Shown here: positions 18,052-27,171 of the stretch, one piece after another
How positions within the stretch are numbered: position 1 is the first letter of the stretch
How the letters are laid out: each line of letters begins with the position of its first letter
Assembly: GCA_000470535.1 (NCBI GenBank)
Contig: CBRG010000167.1
Coordinates: 20,719 to 84,718 of the forward strand
Length of the DNA stretch: 64,000 nt
Direction of reading: 5' to 3'
DNA from: Streptomyces sp. AW19M42
Lineage (GTDB): Bacteria > Actinomycetota > Actinomycetes > Streptomycetales > Streptomycetaceae
Translations under genes and position numbers: made by a program
The notes under the pieces: model-generated
The model's database searches: none
What the model was told of the DNA's origin: nothing
The model's input: only the letters and a program-made list of their open reading frames with translations

Positions 18052-20475
18052 GTGGCGGGCGAGTCCCCCGACAAGTCGGAGCAGCGGAAGTCGTCGGGAA
18101 CGGCTCGGAGCGAGCACGATCCGCGGCTTTCTGTGTTCCGCGACCCCGCCGCACCGGCGGAGTCCGGCGGCAGGACGGACACGGCGACGGCCGTTTTCGG
18201 CACGCAGCGGTCCGAGTCGTCGGCCGACGATGAGCCCGTTGACGAGTCCACCGCGGTCGCGGCGGAGGCACCCGAAGGCCCTGAGGGCCCGGTGGAGGCC
18301 CCTGAGGCCGCTTCGCGCGCCCCGGAGGAGCCTGAGGGCCCCGCAGGGCCCGCGGAGGGCGACGAGCCCGCTGAGGCGGCCGGCGCGGCGGAGGTCGATG
18401 CGGCGGATCCGGTGGAGGAGCCGGAGAACGCGGCTGCCGAGCCCGAGGAGGGCGACGCGCGGCTGCGTGCGGCGGTTGTCGCCTGGGTGTCGACGGACGG
18501 CGACGCGCGGGACGGCGAGGCCGACGACGCCTCGGCCGACGAGGAGCCTGCTGCGGAAGCCGAGAAGCCCGACGAGGAGCAGTCCGAGGAGCCGGCCGGG
18601 CGCTCGGACGCGACCGCGGAGAGCGAAGCGCGTGTGCCCCGGACCCGCGAGGAGTCAGGGGAGGACCCCAGCTCAGAGCCCGACGAGGAAGACGAGCCCG
18701 AAGCGAAGTCCGAAGCGAAGTCCGAAGCGAAGTCCGACGGGAAGTCGGACGCGGAGCCCGAAGCGAAGCCCGGCGCGGAGCCCGCATCCGACGCCGATGC
18801 CCCCGACTCCGACGAGCAGCCCGACTCCGACGCGAAGTCCGCCGCAGAGCCCGGCACCGACCAGGCGACCGCCGTCTTCAAGGCGCCCAAGCTGCCCCGC
18901 GTCGACCAGCCGACGACCACGCTGAAGATCAACCCGACGTCGGCCGGGAAGCCGAAGCCCGGGTCCGAGCCGGACTCCGCCCGGAAGCCCGAGCCCGAGT
19001 CCCCCGCGGAGCGGACCAGCAAGTTCGTACCGCTGCGCGCCGACGACGTACGGCAGGCCCCCGCGCCGCGCAGCCCCGAGGCGCCCGGCCCGGACCGGGC
19101 GGGGGCCACCCCCGCGTGGGGCGCCCGGCTGCCGGGCGACGCGTCGCTCGGTGGCGCCGAGCGGACCCGGCAGCAGCCGATGCCGCCCAGGCCGCCGCTC
19201 GACCTGCTGGCCGAGCTGACGAACACCCCGCCGCCGGTGGAGACCCCGGTCCGCACGGCCGTGCGGAGGGTCAAGATCTGGACGCCTCTGGTCCTCCTGC
19301 TGCTGATCGCGTTTGCAATCGTGCAGATGGTGCGTCCGCTGCCCGATCCCGCGCTCGTGATGTCGGCGGAGTCGACGTACACGTTCAAGGGCGCCGACCT
19401 GAAGCTCGACTGGCCCGCGCAGGGGCAGTCGGCGGTCAGCGTGGACGGTGTGGGTTCGCTCGGCTCCGCGGGAGCGCAGAAGCCGGCGCCGATCGCCAGC
19501 GTCGCCAAGATCATGACGGCGTACGTGATACTCAAGGGCCACCCCCTCGCCGCCAAGGAGCAGGGCGAGAAGATCACTGTTGATCAGCAGGCCGAGGACG
19601 AGTCCAAGGCCGAGGACGAGTCCAAGGTGCCGATCAACAAGGGGCAGCAGTTCACGGAGAGGCAGATGCTGCAGCTCCTGATGATCCCCTCGGGCAACAA
19701 CGTGGCCCGGCTCCTCGCCCGATGGGACGCCTCGTCGGAGGCCGCCTTCGTCTCGAAGATGAACGACGCGGCCAAGAAGCTCGGCATGAGCCACAGCACG
19801 TACACGGATCCGAGCGGTCTGAAGAAGACGACCGTCTCCACCGCCGACGATCAGCTCAGGCTGGCCGCCGCCGTCATGAAGAACGAGGTGTTCCAGGGGA
19901 TCGTCGACACCCCGCAGGTCAAGGTCGACGGCATCGACACGACGATCTACAACAACAACACCATCCTGCTTGAGCCGGGTGTGAGCGGTATCAAGACCGG
20001 TTCCTCCACCCCGGCCGGCGGCAACCTGGTCTGGTCGGCCAACACCGTCGTGGACGGCAAGAAGCTGTGGATCTACGGCGCCGTCATGGGGCAGCAGGCG
20101 GGAACCGGCCAGCCGTACGACAGCCTGGTGATGTCGCTGTCCAACAGCCTCAAGCTGATCAAGGGTGCGCAGCAGGCCGTGACCTCGGCCAAGGCGGTCC
20201 ACAAGGGCGATGTCGTCGGGTATGTGGATGACGGGTTCGGCGGCCACACCCCGTTGGTCGCGACCGCGGACCTGAAGGCGATGGGCTGGCAGGGACTCAA
20301 GGTGGATCTCTCCGTGACGGGGAACGGCAAGGAGATCTCGCGCACCATGAAGGCGGGCACCAAGGTCGGGATGGTGACGGTGGGAACGGGCAGCGGCCGG
20401 GTCAGCGCACCCGTCGCCCTTCAGCAGGATCTGACGGAACCGGGCTTCGGCCAGAAGCTGACCCGCATCAGCTGA
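18052..20475 (+). CDS. D-alanyl-D-alanine carboxypeptidase (peptidase S11) with long acidic cytoplasmic tail
   Basis: 807 residues from GTG 18052, preceded by GGAGGAGG. Residues 1-400 are low-complexity Glu/Asp/Ala/Pro sequence with a tandem EAKS-type repeat. A single membrane segment follows near 404-425 (WTPLVLLLLIAFAIVQMV). The S11 domain has all three active-site motifs: SVAK with Ser483, SGN at 547-549 and KTG at 648-650. It would trim peptidoglycan stem peptides outside the cell while the acidic tail stays in the cytoplasm. A 20-30% smaller tail is usual in relatives, as far as I recall. Confidence 0.93.
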   Translation: MAGESPDKSEQRKSSGTARSEHDPRLSVFRDPAAPAESGGRTDTATAVFGTQRSESSADDEPVDESTAVAAEAPEGPEGPVEAPEAASRAPEEPEGPAGPAEGDEPAEAAGAAEVDAADPVEEPENAAAEPEEGDARLRAAVVAWVSTDGDARDGEADDASADEEPAAEAEKPDEEQSEEPAGRSDATAESEARVPRTREESGEDPSSEPDEEDEPEAKSEAKSEAKSDGKSDAEPEAKPGAEPASDADAPDSDEQPDSDAKSAAEPGTDQATAVFKAPKLPRVDQPTTTLKINPTSAGKPKPGSEPDSARKPEPESPAERTSKFVPLRADDVRQAPAPRSPEAPGPDRAGATPAWGARLPGDASLGGAERTRQQPMPPRPPLDLLAELTNTPPPVETPVRTAVRRVKIWTPLVLLLLIAFAIVQMVRPLPDPALVMSAESTYTFKGADLKLDWPAQGQSAVSVDGVGSLGSAGAQKPAPIASVAKIMTAYVILKGHPLAAKEQGEKITVDQQAEDESKAEDESKVPINKGQQFTERQMLQLLMIPSGNNVARLLARWDASSEAAFVSKMNDAAKKLGMSHSTYTDPSGLKKTTVSTADDQLRLAAAVMKNEVFQGIVDTPQVKVDGIDTTIYNNNTILLEPGVSGIKTGSSTPAGGNLVWSANTVVDGKKLWIYGAVMGQQAGTGQPYDSLVMSLSNSLKLIKGAQQAVTSAKAVHKGDVVGYVDDGFGGHTPLVATADLKAMGWQGLKVDLSVTGNGKEISRTMKAGTKVGMVTVGTGSGRVSAPVALQQDLTEPGFGQKLTRIS
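18698..18790 (+). repeat. 12-bp tandem repeat encoding Glu-Ala-Lys-Ser units
   Basis: Within the carboxypeptidase tail, a GAAGCGAAGTCC unit is repeated three times and then continues in degenerate form (EAKSEAKSEAKSDGKSDAEP). Such repeats vary in copy number by slippage without changing the frame. Confidence 0.8.
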
Positions 20476-20518
20476 TCCGGCGGTCGGTGCGGTCGGTGCG
20501 GCCGTATCCCTGAAGGCG

Positions 20519-20567
20519 CGGCCCCCTGTGTTCACGTGGCACGGTTCACGTGGACCGCAGGGGGCCG
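20519..20567 (+). terminator. Stem-loop terminator after the carboxypeptidase gene
   Basis: A 10-bp perfect stem (20519-20528 with 20558-20567) encloses a 29-nt loop that itself contains two copies of GTTCACGTGG. It separates the carboxypeptidase from the next gene. Confidence 0.65.
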
Positions 20568-20713
20568 GAACCTTTCCGGCCGACGTCAGAGGCTGCGTGC
20601 TAGCGTCCCAGGGGCAACGCGTGTATCCCGGAACGCGTTTTCCGGCAATGACACCCACGCTGTTAGCAGGCCGGCGGTTCCACCGCGTCCGGGGAAGGAC
20701 GGGGAGAGTCGCA

Positions 20714-22522
20714 GTGACCACTGCTGAGCCGACACGGGCGAAGAGCAGCGAGGGCCGGGTGCGGGGTCCGGGCGCGGAAACCGCACCGGAGGGCGTCGGC
20801 CGGTTCGACGGCTTCAAGCGGCGCTGCGTACGCCACCCGGTCCTCCTGACGACCGCGGTGGCCGCGGCGGTCCACATCCTCTGGTTCTTCTTCTTCGCGA
20901 ACAGCGGCGGCGACATCGCGGCCCAGGACGCCTGGGCCGAGTTCGCCGGCCAGCACCCCGGGACCGCGTACAACCTGGCCTGGTACGGCGGGATGCACCC
21001 CGTCTCGTACAGCGTCGTGTCGCCGTATCTGATGTCGCTGCTCGGTGTCCGTACGACGATGATGATCGTCGGTACGGTCTCGTCGGCGCTGACCGCGCTG
21101 ATCCTGGTCAGGGTGCGGGCCGTCCGTCATCCGATCGCCTGCTCGATGGCCGGGGTCTTCGCGTACCTGTGCAACGCGCTGTCGGGCCGGGTGACGTTCG
21201 GGCTCGGCATGATGTTCGCGCTCGGTGCGGTGGCGGCGGTGTTCTGCTGGCCGTACCGATGGCGGTACAGGCGTTGGGCGAAGGCGGCTGTCGCCGCGCC
21301 GCTCGCCGGGCTCGCGACCGCCGGCAGTCCGGTGGCCGGGCTCTTCCTCGGTGTGGTCGCAGCGGCCCTGTTCCTGAACAAGCGCCGCCCCGGTGCGTAC
21401 GCGCTGGGGCTGGCACCGGTCGTGGTGGTGGCGCTCTCCGCGTGGCTGTTCCCGTTCTCCGGTACGCAGCCGATGTCGATCGCGACGCTCTCGGGGCCGT
21501 TCGTCTTCGCCGTCCTGATCTTCTTCCTCGTACCGAGCGACTGGAAGACGGTACGGACGGCGGCCGCGGTGTACGGCATCGGGACGCTGCTCACGTACGT
21601 CGTGGACTCGCAGATCGGCTCGAACGTGTCGCGGATGGCGATGCTGTTCGCCGGAGTGGTGCTGCTGGCCGCGCTGCCGTACGTGCAGCCCCGCTCCCGG
21701 CGGTGGTACGCGCTGGTCCTCGCGTTCGCCGGGCTGAACTTCTGGATCGGGTTCAAGGGCGTGGACGACATAGTCCGCACCGCACCCGACGCGTCCTGGG
21801 CGCGGTCGCTGGCTCCGCTGGTCAACCAGCTCCAGACGGTCGGTGCCGAACGGGGCCGGGTCGAGGTGGTCCCGCCGAGCAGTCACCGGGAGGCGTCCGC
21901 GCTGGCTCCGGTGGTGAACCTGGCCCGCGGCTGGAACCGGCAGGCGGACATGGAGCGCAACCCGCTCTTCTACGACGACACCCTGAACTCCGTGAACTAC
22001 CGGCAGTGGCTCGACCGCTGGGCCGTGCACTACGTGGTGCTGCCGCAGGGCGATCCCGACTCCAGCGGCGCGGTGCAGGAGACGGAGCTGGTGAGCAAGG
22101 GACTGCCGTACCTGAAGCCGATCTGGTCCAACTCCAACTGGCGGCTCTACTCGGTGGACAGCCCGGTGCCGCTGGCCGATCCGCCCGCGACGGTGGACGA
22201 GGCCGGTGCGGGGGAGCTGACCATCCATGTGAAGAAGGCGGGCCGGGTGCTGATCCGCATCCCGTACTCGCGTTGGCTCGCCGTGCTCGACGAGGAGGGC
22301 CGCAGCGTGAAGCGGCCCCAGGAGACGGAGGGTTCCAAGCTGCGCGAGGACAAGGACATCCCCAGGGACTTCGTCAACGCGAACGGCTGCCTGATCAAGC
22401 TGGACGAGGACCAGTACGGCGACGAGTGGACGGAACTGCTGGCACCGCGCGCCGGCGTGTACCGGCTGGGCGCGCCGTACCAGCTGTCGCCGGGGACGCC
22501 GTGCCCGGAAGAGCTGCGCTGA
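20714..22522 (+). CDS. Multi-pass integral membrane protein with extracytoplasmic C-terminal domain
   Basis: 602 residues from GTG 20714 (GGGGAG upstream). A basic N-terminus is followed by about ten hydrophobic segments (residues 45-370, for example VLLTTAVAAAVHILWFFFFA). A soluble domain of about 230 residues follows (LQTVGAERGRVEVVPPSSHREA..., WAVHYVVLPQGD). The layout resembles GT-C-type membrane glycosyltransferases or their inactive relatives, but I do not see a diagnostic Asp motif. Its location between two cell-wall enzymes suggests an envelope role. Confidence 0.75.
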   Translation: MTTAEPTRAKSSEGRVRGPGAETAPEGVGRFDGFKRRCVRHPVLLTTAVAAAVHILWFFFFANSGGDIAAQDAWAEFAGQHPGTAYNLAWYGGMHPVSYSVVSPYLMSLLGVRTTMMIVGTVSSALTALILVRVRAVRHPIACSMAGVFAYLCNALSGRVTFGLGMMFALGAVAAVFCWPYRWRYRRWAKAAVAAPLAGLATAGSPVAGLFLGVVAAALFLNKRRPGAYALGLAPVVVVALSAWLFPFSGTQPMSIATLSGPFVFAVLIFFLVPSDWKTVRTAAAVYGIGTLLTYVVDSQIGSNVSRMAMLFAGVVLLAALPYVQPRSRRWYALVLAFAGLNFWIGFKGVDDIVRTAPDASWARSLAPLVNQLQTVGAERGRVEVVPPSSHREASALAPVVNLARGWNRQADMERNPLFYDDTLNSVNYRQWLDRWAVHYVVLPQGDPDSSGAVQETELVSKGLPYLKPIWSNSNWRLYSVDSPVPLADPPATVDEAGAGELTIHVKKAGRVLIRIPYSRWLAVLDEEGRSVKRPQETEGSKLREDKDIPRDFVNANGCLIKLDEDQYGDEWTELLAPRAGVYRLGAPYQLSPGTPCPEELR

Positions 22523-22624
22523 CGGGAGCGGGCCAGGGAGCGGGCCAGGAAGCGGGCTCGCCCCAAGGCCGGGCTGGCTCCCGCGTGGTACGGACCGGCC
22601 GCGGCGGTACGTCGCAACGGTAAG

Positions 22625-22672
22625 CGGAAGGGCCGGTCCCCAGCGGTTGCCCGCCGGGGACCGGCCCTTCCG
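22625..22672. terminator. Bidirectional terminator
   Basis: A perfect 17-bp inverted repeat (22625-22641 with 22656-22672) lies between the convergent membrane-protein and amidase genes. Confidence 0.88.
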
Positions 22673-22716
22673 TCACCCGCCCGCGTGGTCAGGGCCTCAG
22701 CGTGACGGCCCCGGCA

Positions 22717-25386
22717 TCACGGCGCCAGCGTCTGGCCGAGGTGGGCCGCCGCCGGGGTGCCGAGGTTGGAGCGGCCGTAGTAGAGGGCGCTCTTGGGGGA
22801 GATGCCCGCGCTGCCGCTGTCCATCTGCAGGAAGACGCCGTCGCCGGCGTTCTCGCCGTCCGCGCCGATCGCCAGGTCCGCACGGCCATAGCCGGACAGG
22901 TCCTGGAGGAGGACGGAGGATCCCAGCCGGTCACCGGACTCCGTGTCACCGGAGACGTCGGCCGTGTCCTGGCTGTAGGCGATCGAGTCGGTACCGGAGA
23001 TGCCGGTGGACGTGCCCTTGAAGACGATCACCGTGCCGGCGTCCACCTGGCTCACGCCGCCACGGGCGATGTCCTCGTTCGGGGCTCCGGCCAGGACGTC
23101 CGCGTACCCGTCGAGGTTGTAGTCGCCGACGGCGACGGAGGCGCCGAGGTCGTCGCCGGTCTCGCCGGTGCCCGGCACATTGGCGGAATCCTGCCCGAGA
23201 GTGATCGCTCCGGTCGCGGTGAGGCCGGTCGTCGTGCCCTTGAGCAGGGTGACCGTGCCACCCTTGGCGGTCGAACCCGACTCGGTCGTGCCCGGCTGGC
23301 CTACGATCAGGTCGTCGATGCCGTCGCCGGTGACGTCGCCGACGGCCAGGGAGCGGCCGCCCTTCGCGGAGAGGATCCCGACGCGCTGCAGCCCGCTGGA
23401 GGAGCCCTTCAGCCACAGCACACGGGAAATGCCGCTGGGATCGCGGAAGTTGACGGCGGCGTCCGCGTATCCGTCCCGGTTGAAGTCGCCGGTGGCGACG
23501 GCCGCGTAGGAGACGGCCGCGGTGTACGCGGTGGTGTCCAGGTACCCCGACGTGGCCGCGCCGGTGCTGGAGTCGTACGACCACCAGCGGCCGGGCTTGC
23601 CGGGTGCGACGGAGACGACGTCGGACTTGCCGTCCGCGTTGAAGTCACCGGTGGCGACGGAGGTGCCGACCTTCTCACCGGCGGCGCGGGTCTCGGTCGC
23701 GGTTCCGTACGACGTGCCGGTGGTGAGCGCGGGGCCGTACATCACGGAGATCAGGCCCGAGTCGGCGTGGCCGCTGGTGTCGTCCTCGCCGGGCGAGCCG
23801 ATCACGAGGTCGCCGTATCCGTCACCGTTGACATCGCCGTACGCGTTGGACGCGCCGAAGAGGTCACCGGACTCGCTGCTGCCGGGGACGCCGGCGCTGT
23901 TCTGGTCGATGATCTTCCCGGCTGAGGCGACCGGTCCGTCGTCGCCGCCCGGGACGATCGTGAGCGAACCGGCGCTGCTGCCCGTCAGCGGAGTGCCCGC
24001 GACCAGGTCGGTCACGCCGTCACCGTTGAAGTCCGAGCGGGTGAGGGCATGCGAGATGCCGGGCGAGGCAGCGAGGGTGCGGATCAGCGGCAGCTTGCCG
24101 TACAGGGCGTCGCCGGGGCACAGCGTGGAGTTGGTGTCGCGGTGGCCGAAGACCCGGGGCAGCGTGATCGAGGCGCCTTCGGCGACCTTGTTGCCGTCCT
24201 GGCCGAGCGGTGAACCGGACACCAGGGTCACGGTGGAGGTCGGGCTGATGCCGTACATGCCGAACTTCCAGGCGACGACCCGGGAAATGGCCTCCAGGCC
24301 GACCCGGGTCGGTTTCAGCGTCATCGTGTTGCCGATGTACGAGATGCCGACCGTGTTGGTGTTGAAGCCGACGTCGTGGGCGCCGGTCACCGGGAGGTCC
24401 ATGCCGCCGCTGCGGCCCTCGAAGATCTGGCCGCAGCGGTCGACGACGAAGTTGTAGCCGATGTCGTAGTAACCGCGAGCGAAGTGCTCCTGCTGGATGG
24501 TGCGCATCCGGGCCATCGACTGGCTGCAGGGGACGCCGTTGTCCTGGTCGACGCCGGTGTGATGGATGACGGCGGCCTTGATCTCCTGACCGTATTCGGG
24601 CGTGCCGTCGTAGTCCGTCGAGGCACCCCACTGGGTCTGGGTGATGATCGGCGGCTTGACGACGGTCGAGGGCAGGGGAGCCGGAGCGGTCGGCGACGGG
24701 GAGGCCGTCGCCGTCCCGCTGGGCGTGGCCGGGGCCGTCGGGGTCGCGGGGGCGGTGGGCGGAGGGGTGGTGTCCGCGGGTGTGGCCGCGTCGGTGACCG
24801 TGTCCGACGGGGCCGGCGTGACGTCTTCCGCGTACGTGACGGGCTTCGGGGCGCCCGTCGGGTCGGTGCCGGGATCGAGGAGTTTCACGTCCATGCCGGA
24901 CGGGAGTGCGGAGGCGGAGCCGTCGGCGGCGACCACCCGCACCTCGACGCCGTCCGAGGGCCCGGTCCACACCGCGGAGGTGCCGCCGCGGGTGGCCGCG
25001 TCCTCGGCCTCCTTGCCGTCGGCGGAGAAGGGGTCGTCCGGCAGGGCCTGCCAGCCCGACCACTTACCGGTCCCGGCCCCCTTCGAACGTATCTGGGCCG
25101 TTCCCTTGAGCTTGGCGTCCGGGTCCGACCAGGTCAGCAGGGCGGCGCTGTACTCCTTGGTGTCCTGCTTCGGCAGCCCCTTGCGACCGGCACCCTGGCC
25201 GGCGAGCTGGACCGTACGCACGGCCGCGGCCCGCGCCTTGTGGTCGCCCGCCGTTGCGTTGTCGGCCGGACCGGCGACCGCGTAGGTCGCCGACCCCGCT
25301 CCGCTCAGGACGACGACGCCGACGGCCAGGAGCGCCCGTCTCCTCAGGCTCAGCGGTCTGTGCGTGTGCTTCTTGCGCGTGTTCAA
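22717..25386 (-). CDS. Secreted N-acetylmuramoyl-L-alanine amidase with FG-GAP repeats
   Basis: About 889 residues. An Arg-rich signal peptide with core ALLAVGVVVLSGAGSATYAVAG is followed by a region of about 180 residues and a Pro/Thr-rich linker (TPPPTAPATPTAPATPSG). The PGRP/amidase-2 domain has AVIHHTGVDQDN and, later, VFGHRDTNSTLCPGD, which supply zinc ligands. The C-terminal half carries seven FG-GAP/VCBS calcium-loop repeats, such as DFNGDGVTDL, DVNGDGYGDL and DYNLDGYADV. TTG at 25384-25386 (GTGGGG upstream) is the likeliest start; TTG 25431 is possible. Predicted role: cell-wall hydrolysis. Confidence 0.9.
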   Translation of the reverse strand: MNTRKKHTHRPLSLRRRALLAVGVVVLSGAGSATYAVAGPADNATAGDHKARAAAVRTVQLAGQGAGRKGLPKQDTKEYSAALLTWSDPDAKLKGTAQIRSKGAGTGKWSGWQALPDDPFSADGKEAEDAATRGGTSAVWTGPSDGVEVRVVAADGSASALPSGMDVKLLDPGTDPTGAPKPVTYAEDVTPAPSDTVTDAATPADTTPPPTAPATPTAPATPSGTATASPSPTAPAPLPSTVVKPPIITQTQWGASTDYDGTPEYGQEIKAAVIHHTGVDQDNGVPCSQSMARMRTIQQEHFARGYYDIGYNFVVDRCGQIFEGRSGGMDLPVTGAHDVGFNTNTVGISYIGNTMTLKPTRVGLEAISRVVAWKFGMYGISPTSTVTLVSGSPLGQDGNKVAEGASITLPRVFGHRDTNSTLCPGDALYGKLPLIRTLAASPGISHALTRSDFNGDGVTDLVAGTPLTGSSAGSLTIVPGGDDGPVASAGKIIDQNSAGVPGSSESGDLFGASNAYGDVNGDGYGDLVIGSPGEDDTSGHADSGLISVMYGPALTTGTSYGTATETRAAGEKVGTSVATGDFNADGKSDVVSVAPGKPGRWWSYDSSTGAATSGYLDTTAYTAAVSYAAVATGDFNRDGYADAAVNFRDPSGISRVLWLKGSSSGLQRVGILSAKGGRSLAVGDVTGDGIDDLIVGQPGTTESGSTAKGGTVTLLKGTTTGLTATGAITLGQDSANVPGTGETGDDLGASVAVGDYNLDGYADVLAGAPNEDIARGGVSQVDAGTVIVFKGTSTGISGTDSIAYSQDTADVSGDTESGDRLGSSVLLQDLSGYGRADLAIGADGENAGDGVFLQMDSGSAGISPKSALYYGRSNLGTPAAAHLGQTLAP

Positions 25387-25896
25387 TTCCCCACCCCATT
25401 GGTTCAGTTCGTGGTCACGTGCGTACTGCAAGTCTTCTTGTGAGCCTTGGAGTTCAGCGTCTGTGAAGCGTGGCGCGTCACACCAAGGGGCAAGTCCGGC
25501 CCGGCTGTTGGGCGTGGCGGCCTGCGAGAAGCGGCGTCAGCCGCTGGTCGGCCCCGGTTCTCAGTGGCTACGCATTGAAGGCGTCCGACGTGGCCGCCCG
25601 GAACGACCCGGTCGCCGCGGCGTTCGCCGCCGGGACGCCGGCCAAAGGGATGGCGGTGGTGCCGATGACGGCCCAGGCCGCCCGTGATCTGAACATCAGT
25701 CCCCCCAGGGATGCCGAGATTCGCGCCGCGATCCCACCGTGTGTGGCGTGGAGGCCGCGGCTGGAAGGCCTTTCTACCGGACGGCTCTGACATCGGGCTG
25801 GGGGTTTTCGCCACGGAGCCGAATCGATCGGTTCATCACCCGGCCCGGCTGCCACGGTCCGGAACGTAGGACCGCCCCATGACGATCATCGGCCGG
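25387..25896. other. Intergenic region without recognisable gene
   Basis: About 500 bases upstream of the amidase. A 106-codon plus-strand frame (25470-25790) exists but has no ribosome site, no domain and a GC-rich shadow appearance. It probably holds the amidase promoter and decayed sequence next to the flavoprotein remnant. Confidence 0.45.
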
Positions 25897-26121
25897 TCAT
25901 GCCGTGCGGCCGGCGACAGCATCGAGAGCGAGGCGCCACGGGTAGGGCCGTCGCTCGCCGGGCTGGTTCGGTTCGAAGCCGTCCGGGCCGTAGAGCACCG
26001 TCACGCCGGCCCTGCGCAGTGTCTCCACCGACGTGTCGAACTGGGGGTGTTGCACATAGGCGGCGCTCACACACGGCATCGCGACACGCGCCGCTACGAC
26101 GACGCGCTGCGCCAAGCCCAC
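25897..26121 (-). pseudogene. Remnant of a flavoprotein (phosphopantothenoylcysteine decarboxylase-like)
   Basis: A 74-residue frame contains CVSAAYVQHPQFDTSVETL, RRAGVTVLYGPDGFEPNQPG and a YPWRLALDAV end. From memory this matches the C-terminal quarter of Streptomyces flavoproteins of the PPC-decarboxylase family. The N-terminal FMN-binding part is missing upstream in any frame, so I treat it as a remnant. Confidence 0.55.
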
Positions 26122-26348
26122 CGCTGCGGCCGGCCGATGACCGCCGACGAATCAACGGCGTACGACATCCCCGGAGCGACCGGCCCCGGCGTGACGATCG
26201 TCGTCCACCGGGAGCTGTGCACACCGCAGCCCCGTCCGAGGACGTACACCTACCCGTCCCACTGAGGCGCTCCACAACGGATCGGGCGAGTCACACGGTG
26301 TGGCTCCGTGGCGTCCCCCGGCGGGACCTGTGGGACCTGTGGGACCCG

Positions 26349-26990
26349 TCAGGGCATGCGCAGGCCACCGGCCGGCAGACCCAGTTCTGCTTCTGCGAGT
26401 GTGCGGCCAAGGTTGGCGAGGGGCTCCATGCGCCGGTCGGCGCTGGTGTTGATGTACGCGCTGGCGCCGTCCACGACGGCGAGGATGCGTACGGCGGCCG
26501 CCCACGGATCCTCGCAGCGGAACGCCTGCTCCCGCACCCCCTGCGCGATGACCTGTTCGATGCGGTGGCACCAGCGCAGCTCCTGGCTGACGACCTGGCC
26601 GCGCAGCACGGGACGGTAGCGGGACAGGTGCCGCGCGTTGATCCAGAGCTTGCTCACGTTGTCGAACTCGGTGTCCGAGATCAGGGTGAAGAAGCGCTGG
26701 AGGGTGCCCAGGGGGTCACCGCTCCCGGGCTCGGCGGTCGCCGCCTCGGGCAGCAGGCCGTCCAGCTCCGCAGTGGTGGCGCTGGTGAACGCCTCGGCCA
26801 CGAGTTCCTCGACCACGGGGAAGTAGTGGTGGATGAGTCCGGACTGCACACCGAGGCCGTCGGCGATCCGCTGCCGGGTGACGCACTCCAGGCCGTCTTC
26901 GAGCCCGACCTGCGCGGCAGCTGCCACGATCTCGCGTCGGCGTTCGGCCGCCGCTTTGCGGACTTGCCTCTCAGGACCCCTTGACGTCAT
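26349..26990 (-). CDS. TetR/BetI-like transcriptional repressor
   Basis: 213 residues from ATG 26988-26990. HTH: RREIVAAAAQVGLEDGLECVTRQRIADGLGVQSGLIHHYF. The C-terminal domain (LQRFFTLISDTEFDNVSKLWINARHLSRYRPVLRG) resembles BetI-type ligand domains. Two near-identical palindromes lie 14-52 bases upstream, between it and the divergent transport/dehydrogenase operon. The simplest reading is autorepression plus control of that operon, with an amine or derived aldehyde as inducer. A longer start at 27026 would run through an operator and is unlikely. Confidence 0.9.
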   Translation of the reverse strand: MTSRGPERQVRKAAAERRREIVAAAAQVGLEDGLECVTRQRIADGLGVQSGLIHHYFPVVEELVAEAFTSATTAELDGLLPEAATAEPGSGDPLGTLQRFFTLISDTEFDNVSKLWINARHLSRYRPVLRGQVVSQELRWCHRIEQVIAQGVREQAFRCEDPWAAAVRILAVVDGASAYINTSADRRMEPLANLGRTLAEAELGLPAGGLRMP

Positions 26991-27003
26991 GGCGAGGATG
27001 TTA

Positions 27004-27042
27004 TTGGCTGTGCAGCCAAATAACAATTGGCTCTACAGCCAA
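27004..27042. promoter_or_regulatory. Pair of palindromic operators for the TetR repressor
   Basis: TTGGCTGTGCAGCCAA at 27004-27019 and TTGGCTCTACAGCCAA at 27027-27042 are 16-bp near-perfect palindromes with the same half-site TTGGCT. Their centres are 23 bp apart, about two helical turns. They lie in the divergent promoter region between the TetR gene and the permease operon. Confidence 0.85.
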
Positions 27043-27171
27043 TAAATTGTCGCCGCTCGAACGGCTGCCGTGGTACCAGCCAGTAGCTGAGTAGGAACGG
27101 CAAGCCGACGACGACGTCCACCAGGTGAGCGCCGCCGTCGGACGCGCGCCCAGCAACGCCAGGAGACGAAC

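Noticed and set aside
25470..25790. 106-codon plus-strand frame
   Set aside because: No start signal, no domain, and no similarity to any family I recall.
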